In this document: one piece after another, positions 28,001-32,010 of the stretch | How positions within the stretch are numbered: position 1 is the first letter of the stretch | How the letters are laid out: every line of letters begins with the position of its first letter | Origin: Marinicella rhabdoformis | GTDB lineage: Bacteria; Pseudomonadota; Gammaproteobacteria; Xanthomonadales; Marinicellaceae | DNA length: 32,010 nt | Direction: 5' to 3' | NCBI RefSeq assembly: GCF_009671245.1 | Contig: NZ_VTFS01000009.1 | Location: 1,657-33,666 of the forward strand | Made by a program: the position numbers and the translations under genes | The notes under the pieces: generated by a model | Databases searched by the model: none | What the model was told of the DNA's origin: nothing | The model's input: only the letters and a program-made list of their open reading frames with translations

Positions 28001-28870
28001 TTCAACAGGCACAACGGTTCGTTCTGCCACGTATTTCAATAAGAAAGCCACACCAACAAACAACACCAACATGCCGGTCCTGACCAGTGAATTACCACCG
28101 GTAAAATAACCTACAATCCAATCTTTGGTTTTGCTCAATGCCTTGCTTACAGCTTGTTCAAATGCAGAGGGTTTTTGGAGGGCTTGTTCTTCAGTAGCTG
28201 AATTTTCTGCTTCAAGACGTTCCGCAGCGTGTTCGCTGGATGCTGCTACCACATCGTTATTGGCGGTATGTTCATTGTATGCTGAATCAGTGGCCACAGG
28301 CACATCATGGGTATATTCAACAGCAAGTTCATTATTTGTTTCACACGTTGCCAACAATTCATCTGCAGCTTGGTCTAATGCTTCATTCTTGGCTTCATCT
28401 TTACCTTCAGCTTGAACTGCAACTTCATCATTGAGCTGAGGCGTTTCAACTGCAGCATAAACCAAGTCTTCAGGTTGCTTTTTATCATGCGCCGCCATGG
28501 CATCTTTATGAGCACTTGTATATTCGTCAGGATTGGATTCGGTTTTATCCGGTGTGACATGAGGCAAAGGCCGTTGTGACTGACCTGCCTTGCTAGCGTC
28601 CGCCTTGGATTCATCTGCCATGGTTCCGTCAGCTTTAGCATCTTGAACATTACGCCGGGGCGTATCAGTTTCAAACCGTGCTTGAGAGCGAGCCACCTGC
28701 TCTTTTGCTTCGAAATCAGCAATCCGAGTTTCTAGTGAGGTGATTTTCTTGCTTAAGCCAACAACCCAAGCCCAAAACAGCCCTAAAAATATACCTAAAT
28801 AGGCACCCCATTCTCGGCCAATAAATGCACCAAAAATAATACCTGCAATAAAACCAAAAACGTATCTCAT
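25007..28870 (-). CDS. DUF2339 giant polytopic membrane protein
   Basis: I start at ATG 28870 (MRYVFGFIAGIIFGAF, 1287 aa) with GAGGG upstream, not the TTG 18 bp earlier. Order: an N-terminal double helix, a coiled coil (KKITSLETRIADFEAKEQ), an Ala/Glu/Asp-rich disordered cytoplasmic segment (about 55-235), then more than 25 hydrophobic helices. RTGMLVLFVGVAFLLKYVAE opening the membrane core and FALSLQGGGIGVLYLTLFAA are DUF2339 hallmarks. It ends in a His/Glu-rich repeat tail. The role is unknown; sugar-polymer or envelope functions have been suggested only by context. It forms an operon with DUF3999 downstream. Confidence 0.85.
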   Translation of the reverse strand: MRYVFGFIAGIIFGAFIGREWGAYLGIFLGLFWAWVVGLSKKITSLETRIADFEAKEQVARSQARFETDTPRRNVQDAKADGTMADESKADASKAGQSQRPLPHVTPDKTESNPDEYTSAHKDAMAAHDKKQPEDLVYAAVETPQLNDEVAVQAEGKDEAKNEALDQAADELLATCETNNELAVEYTHDVPVATDSAYNEHTANNDVVAASSEHAAERLEAENSATEEQALQKPSAFEQAVSKALSKTKDWIVGYFTGGNSLVRTGMLVLFVGVAFLLKYVAERTVVPVEFRYVGILLGALVLLVLGWRLRKKRPGFALSLQGGGIGVLYLTLFAAMRLHQLIPANMVLILLVGIVVFSAALAVLQDAMALAVIGILGGFAAPILTSTGSGSHVQLFAYYLLLNLSIFGIAWFKSWRLLNVVGFVSTFAVGSVWGAKFYQPQFFASVEPFLIAHFLLYVAVAVLFAFKQPPKLKGINDGTIIFGTPIVVFSLQAALVKDIEYGLAYSALALGVFYVLVAYLVKMLHRPFFKDLIESFIALGVGFGTLAIPLGFDGRVTSAMWVAEASAMVWVGIKQSRVLPRFSGYALAVLGAMAFFVEPEVNKEVMAFMNADFIGVVIIVLASAFIGLYARIHADRLLKFETPWVSHLMLLAAVSWWVIGGLHEIDKHFRASAYFLQQLWLLVTTLVLVFSAKKLSHELLMRCALVVNVAMWPLLANVNRYTVEKTMFLNERFAGLAIVAVFYIIMSVFWAKHFAQQHETKTKLQQPWVSRYFLATGVVTWLFAMVYEIHRFLPDVQLLWIENMMALTAGVLLWFGHKKQWPDFKWAALGVVFAMAMPLYLTFVTLQWDIPVQLNDWPIFNVAYLAMLTYALTHFVVARYWQLKMKDASDMSNIISAVLLLLSLAAWFINGVREAQYFLEAPHVLPAVVIFVSASWLLFVLLAHRMNWSDLHKIKYAITPVLAYLVVMVPNFQPYHASVGVLAWLMAFAVNYWALKVYDGKLGKATDPFHVISLLSLSLVLMFEWAQLIEWQIGVDNIWHDSAAVTMMLVILATVYVLRDRIQWPLKAQPHAYLYWALPLMMCLQWLMLLALNVSKPGESIGIPYLPVLNAIDLVGVATLFLTYLMQKSDPQKSGMTFFIQDQRIRYGLFAVMGFVMLNASMLRCFHYWYGINYQWNDLVSSFMVQTGFSILWAATAVTLMVLAARKKWRPVWLLGLGLMIAVVAKLFLVDMSASGSIERIVAFLTVGVLLSVVGYFSPLPPETKAEHEAKHEAEHEAEHTKEEGA
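25029..25076. repeat. four 12-bp tandem repeats in the 3' end of the DUF2339 gene
   Basis: Units TGTTCGGCTTCA, TGTTCGGCCTCA, TGTTTGGCTTCA and TGTTCGGCTTTG encode the C-terminal (E/K)-A-E-H type repeats of the DUF2339 protein. An in-frame array like this can change length by slippage without breaking the gene. Confidence 0.8.
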
Positions 28871-29491
28871 TCGCCGCAATTCCCTCAATGCCGCCAGGTC
28901 AACAAACTGCCGCCCGATCTTGTCATTAATTTTGACACATCAGGCTTTAAGATGCCACGGCTTATTACCGCCAGTAAGAATCTGTAGAGCGCGGTTCCGC
29001 CCACAATCTGGTACAAATTATTTCGAAATTGTAAGCTGCGGCTCCGTCCACCCATAACACCGTCTTTTCAACGACGAGGTGAATTGCGAAGCAAAAAAAA
29101 GATTCTATTCTTCAAGGGAAGGACGGCTTTGAGGCAATGATAAACCCGTAGCTGCACCCTTCGCGGGTGCACATACATCTACCATTATCTCGACCAGCTG
29201 GATTAATAAAGTGTGGCGACAGTTCAAATGAATTGCTTTATCATGGTTGGTTTGAATCACTTTTACCTCATTCTTATGGGTTACCAATCTAGAGAGACTG
29301 GGAACCAGAAAAGGTATTTTTTCACATGAATTTCTGTTGGTGATTGACACTTCTAACCATTAAATAAACACACATTATACAAATAACCAGATAAATCCTG
29401 GCCATTCAAATTCAAATTCAAATTTAATTTCATTCCCAAGCACCAGATGATTAGGGCTGCATTTGATAGAACCCAAAATCTCCCAGTTCAT
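28871..29491. other. 620-bp intergenic region with degenerate palindromic repeats
   Basis: No convincing gene. Two related units, GTAGAGCGCGGTTCCGCCC (28983-29001) and GTAAGCTGCGGCTCCGTCC (29031-29049), resemble diverged forms of the GTAGGGTGGGC...GCCCACC palindrome at 23.5 kb. A stem-loop GCACCC-TTCGC-GGGTGC lies at 29154-29170. Near 29404-29424 there are three TTCAAA-type 6-bp repeats. One 81-codon frame (29105-29350, minus) starts at GTG without a ribosome site and resembles nothing I know. Confidence 0.4.
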
Positions 29492-29520
29492 TTGCAAACC
29501 ATTTATTAAGGTTTTAGAAT
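29492..29520 (+). promoter_or_regulatory. predicted sigma70 promoter of the FG-GAP protein gene
   Basis: TTGCAA (29492-29497) and TAGAAT (29515-29520) with an ideal 17-bp spacer. Transcription would begin near 29527, leaving an 18-nt leader that contains the GGGGAAA ribosome site. Confidence 0.5.
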
Positions 29521-29544
29521 AATTGAACGGATCGGGGAAAAACA

Positions 29545-31191
29545 ATGTTCAATAGACGCACCAACCATATCGCAACAGCATTCATCTTGATGCTGTCTGT
29601 GACGCAAGCGCAATCACAATTGGTGCTGATTGCTAACGACCACATTCAACAGGATTCGCCGGGCATAGATGAAACGCGACAGTTGGATGCCCGCTTTGGT
29701 TATTCACTGGCCTCTCATGAACAGCAGTTGGTCATTGGCAGCCCGGGGGCTTTGGTTGGCGGTGAAAAGGCAGGTGCTGTATACCGTTTAACCGGCGGTG
29801 ATTCGGGTATTTTTCATTATTCAGGTTCAATTAACAAATACTCTCAAGACACACCCGATATACCAGGGGCTGCCGAAAACGGTGATAATTTTGGCTTCAG
29901 TGTCGCCATTGGGATGTTTGCTTGGGCTGATCAAGGCTGTCTTTCTACAGGATATTGTTATGGTTATAAGGACATCATTGCCGGTGTGCCCACTGAAAGT
30001 TTGAGCGGTGATGACGATGCGGGCATGGCGAACATGATTTTTCCAGGAACGGTTGATTGTGATGTAAATGCAGCAGGTAACTGCGGTTTACTTTATGCGC
30101 CCCTCGATCAACTCTATCAAAGTAACGCCATAAGTGGCAGCTCGGAGCCCGGTGACCTTTTTGGCTTTGCTTTGGCTGTGGGTGATTTCGATGGCGATGA
30201 CAATGATGATTTGGCCATTGGTGTTCCTGGTGAGGCGGTGAACAGTAATTTAGCCACCAATGCAGGTGCCGTTAATGTGGTGATGGGTTACCGTGGAATC
30301 GGCTTGGACAGAAACAATGACAAGTTTTTAAGTCAATCCACTTTGCCAGGCGGTGCCCGCGATGATGAATACTTTGGCTATGCACTGGCTGTTGGTGATT
30401 TCAACGGTGATGGTCTTGATGACTTGGCCATTGGCGTGCCGACTGATGTACAAACCGCCGGCACCAATCGAAATGGCGGCGGTGTCAATATTGTCTATGG
30501 CAGTGATGGCCTTTTTGGTGGTTTAACGACCTCAGGTGCGCAACACTTCGATCAAGATACAGACGGCATCAGTGGCGGCTCAGAAAATAATGACCGTTTT
30601 GGGCATGCATTGGCCTCTGGTGATTTTGATGGTGATGGCTATGATGATCTGGCCATTGGCATACCCACAGAGGACATTGGCAACATCACAAATGCAGGTG
30701 CCATAGCTATTTTATATGGTAGCTCAAGCGGCATCACCGCTTCGGGCGATCAATTCATTCATCGAGATACCACTTATGTCAATGGCGCAGCTGAAGCCGG
30801 CGATCAATTTGGTTATGCTTTGACCACGGGTGATTTCGATGGTGATGGTGTTGATGATTTGGCTGTGGGCATACCTTTTGATGACGTAGATTCTGCTGAA
30901 GATTGTGGCTCGGTGCAAATTTTTCACGGCCAACAAGATGGCCAATTGTTTGGCGTGAACAGAGATTACTCTTTCCACCAAGGCAGTTTAGGTTATCCCG
31001 GCTTTGTCAGTGGCGGTGTTCGTTTTGGTCATTCGTTGGTCTCTGGGGATTTTGACAAGGATGACAAAGATGACTTGGCCGTAGGCACCGCTGGCAATTT
31101 AGTCACATCAGGCTCAATGAATGGTTCGGTTTCAGTGATTTATCAGAAAGTCTTTATTGATCTGATTTTTGAAAATGGTTTTGAAAATTGA
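29545..31191 (+). CDS. secreted FG-GAP repeat (integrin-alpha-like) protein, C-terminal IDLIFENGFEN tail
   Basis: 548 residues with signal peptide (MFNRRTNHIATAFILMLSVTQA, then QSQLVLI). The rest is a beta-propeller-type array of FG-GAP repeats: FGFALAVGDFDGDDNDDLAIG, FGYALAVGDFNGDGLDDLAIG, FGHALASGDFDGDGYDDLAIG, FGYALTTGDFDGDGVDDLAVG and FGHSLVSGDFDKDDKDDLAVG, plus two weaker N-terminal ones (FGYSLASHEQQLVIG; FGFSVAIGMF). The DxDxDxxDD loops are calcium-binding in integrins. It ends VFIDLIFENGFEN, nearly the same tail as the beta-helix protein 8 kb away. Probably exported to the surface; partner unknown. It is followed 40 bp later by an attC site, but is read opposite to the cassettes there. 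Confidence 0.8.
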   Translation: MFNRRTNHIATAFILMLSVTQAQSQLVLIANDHIQQDSPGIDETRQLDARFGYSLASHEQQLVIGSPGALVGGEKAGAVYRLTGGDSGIFHYSGSINKYSQDTPDIPGAAENGDNFGFSVAIGMFAWADQGCLSTGYCYGYKDIIAGVPTESLSGDDDAGMANMIFPGTVDCDVNAAGNCGLLYAPLDQLYQSNAISGSSEPGDLFGFALAVGDFDGDDNDDLAIGVPGEAVNSNLATNAGAVNVVMGYRGIGLDRNNDKFLSQSTLPGGARDDEYFGYALAVGDFNGDGLDDLAIGVPTDVQTAGTNRNGGGVNIVYGSDGLFGGLTTSGAQHFDQDTDGISGGSENNDRFGHALASGDFDGDGYDDLAIGIPTEDIGNITNAGAIAILYGSSSGITASGDQFIHRDTTYVNGAAEAGDQFGYALTTGDFDGDGVDDLAVGIPFDDVDSAEDCGSVQIFHGQQDGQLFGVNRDYSFHQGSLGYPGFVSGGVRFGHSLVSGDFDKDDKDDLAVGTAGNLVTSGSMNGSVSVIYQKVFIDLIFENGFEN

Positions 31192-31231
31192 GTTTAATGC
31201 TATTGGTTTTCAGTTGAAACATGTTGTTTTT

Positions 31232-31324
31232 GTTCAACGCCTCAATAACCGGCAGCTGAAACGGAGCGAAGCGCAGTGTAAGCTGTCCGGCGCCGAAGGC
31301 GCGAAGTTCATTGACTTGTTAGGC
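31232..31324 (-). other. integron attC site of the acetyltransferase cassette
   Basis: On the minus strand this 93-bp site starts with R'' GCCTAAC-AAG three bases after the acetyltransferase stop and ends TTGAGGC-GTTGAAC, so both ends match RYYYAAC and GTTRRRY. Inner arms TCAATGA/TTATTGA and a central CCGGACAGCT/AGCTGCCGG pairing give the expected imperfect cruciform. Confidence 0.8.
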
Positions 31325-31327
31325 ATT

Positions 31328-31852
31328 TTATTCGAAGTTCTTGACTGGACGCACCAAAATAATGTCCCTTTGCGGATCACTACCCAGTGAAAATACATGC
31401 TCTCCAGCTTCTTCGAAATTAAATTTTTTGTAAAAAGCGATTGCTCTTGGGTTTTCCTCCCAGACTCCAAGCCACGCGATATCAGTATTGCGCTCCTCAA
31501 AAACTTTAAGACACTCATTCATTAAGTTATGAGCCAGGCCTTTTCCGTGAAAATTTTTATCTACGTAAAGCCTGTGAATCTCACCTGGACTATTAGCTGA
31601 AACGCAACTAGGGGAATCACTCCACCTGAGTTGAGCGTATGCCACTAACTTGCTGCCGATCTCTGCAACGAAAGTGACATATTTTGAGCTAACAATTTCT
31701 TGGCCTTGAATTTCATTTCCGTAACTTGAAAGGCAATGAGAATTCATATTTTCAGGTGTATTTTTCTGAGCGAATGTATCTCTAAACGTAGCTTCCGCCA
31801 ATTTAGCCAGATCTGCAGCATCAGAAATTCTTGCCAATCTAATAATGCTCAT
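31328..31852 (-). CDS. GNAT family N-acetyltransferase (integron gene cassette)
   Basis: 174-residue acetyl-CoA-dependent acyltransferase. N-terminal IRLARISDAADLAKLAEATF is typical of GNAT proteins; motif A is IHRLYVDKNFHGKGLAHNLM (92-111) with the pyrophosphate loop HGKGLA, and motif B is ENPRAIAFYKKFNFEEAGEHVF. The acceptor (small molecule, peptide or antibiotic) cannot be told. ATG 31852 has GGAGATATTA in front. The gene lies exactly between two attC sites, with 16 bp from the upstream R' to the ATG and 3 bp from stop to R'', so it is a compact mobile cassette. Transcription must come from outside (the integron Pc promoter or an upstream cassette). Confidence 0.85.
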   Translation of the reverse strand: MSIIRLARISDAADLAKLAEATFRDTFAQKNTPENMNSHCLSSYGNEIQGQEIVSSKYVTFVAEIGSKLVAYAQLRWSDSPSCVSANSPGEIHRLYVDKNFHGKGLAHNLMNECLKVFEERNTDIAWLGVWEENPRAIAFYKKFNFEEAGEHVFSLGSDPQRDIILVRPVKNFE

Positions 31853-31868
31853 TAATATCTCCGAAGAT

Positions 31869-31973
31869 GCCTAACGCCCGCCTCAACTGCCGGAGGCCAA
31901 TGGCGCCTTTTGTGCGGTTTTTTGCACAAAAGGCGCCATTGGCCGGAGGTCAGATTGCAGGCGCTTGTTAAGT
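31869..31973 (-). other. integron attC site with long perfect stem
   Basis: On the minus strand R'' ACTTAAC-AAGCGCC begins the site and TTGAGGCGGGC-GTTAGGC ends it, the classic attC 3' end. Inside is a perfect 21-bp stem (31895-31915 with 31924-31944) and an 8-nt loop. Total 105 bp. Confidence 0.85.
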
Positions 31974-32010
31974 TTTTTACTGCTCATACTTCCGCAGTTT
32001 TTTGTACACC
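31974..32010 (-). other. 3' end of the next cassette, cut by the window edge
   Basis: By integron logic the DNA right of this attC holds the end of the cassette that owns it. One minus-strand frame reads VYKKLRKYEQ and stops at TAA 31979-31977, just before R''; another also reads open to a TGA at 31986-31984. Too short to identify. Confidence 0.3.

Noticed and set aside
28125-28722. Several frames on both strands over the Ala/Glu-rich segment of the DUF2339 gene
   Set aside because: Low-complexity codons keep other frames open; none has start signals or homology.
29105-29350. 81-codon minus-strand frame in the 28.9-29.5 kb gap
   Set aside because: GTG start without ribosome site, no recognisable domain, and low-complexity composition; it may be chance or a decayed element.
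29545-31238. The FG-GAP gene as an integron cassette
   Set aside because: It runs opposite to the cassettes, has its own promoter, and no core site matching GTTGAAC lies to its left.

Overview
The window looks like chromosomal DNA of an AT-leaning gammaproteobacterium. The sdh operon order, the PSRP/PEP synthase pair, YgfZ, a YqiB-like DUF1249 protein and the DUF2339/DUF3999 pair all fit. The combination of a 2-oxoacid:ferredoxin oxidoreductase operon with secreted proteins ending in a short ...IDLI(F/Y)xNGFE tail reminds me of Marinicella and other Xanthomonadales-like lineages; this taxonomic guess is inference.

Left part (1-17 kb) is housekeeping energy and carbon metabolism. A minus-strand operon encodes succinate dehydrogenase: a SDHAF4-like assembly factor, then sdhC, sdhD, sdhA and sdhB (cut by the left edge). 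YgfZ, an Fe-S cluster maintenance factor, diverges from it. Next come a PhnD-like periplasmic binding protein and a small PilZ-like protein, which meet a convergent SAM methyltransferase stop-to-stop. A tightly overlapping operon encodes a GltD-like flavoprotein fused to a 2[4Fe-4S] ferredoxin plus KorA and KorB, i.e. an NAD(P)-linked 2-oxoacid (probably 2-oxoglutarate) oxidoreductase. A DUF1249 protein, the PEP synthase regulator and divergent ppsA follow. Together these form a TCA/gluconeogenesis block. A membrane diguanylate cyclase follows ppsA; its frame is open well upstream of the first usable start and carries an in-frame TGA just after an ATG.

Middle part (17-25 kb) is more accessory: a PGAP1/lipase-like hydrolase, a remnant of a YoaK/DUF1275 gene, a secreted two-domain beta-helix protein, a membrane SRPBCC protein, a lone integron-type gene cassette with its attC site (22273-22738), several palindromic repeats, and a DUF1801 gene bracketed by 36-bp direct repeats. 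A DUF2339-DUF3999 envelope operon (23.6-28.9 kb) follows.

Right end (29.5-32 kb): a secreted FG-GAP (integrin-alpha-like) protein is followed by the distal end of an integron cassette array read on the minus strand: attC, a GNAT acetyltransferase cassette, a second attC with a long perfect stem, and the tail of another cassette cut by the window edge. No integrase is present; the orientation predicts intI/attI to the right. The two secreted proteins at 18.8-21.2 kb and 29.5-31.2 kb share the same C-terminal tail, a candidate sorting signal. No tRNA, rRNA, CRISPR array or complete insertion sequence was seen.
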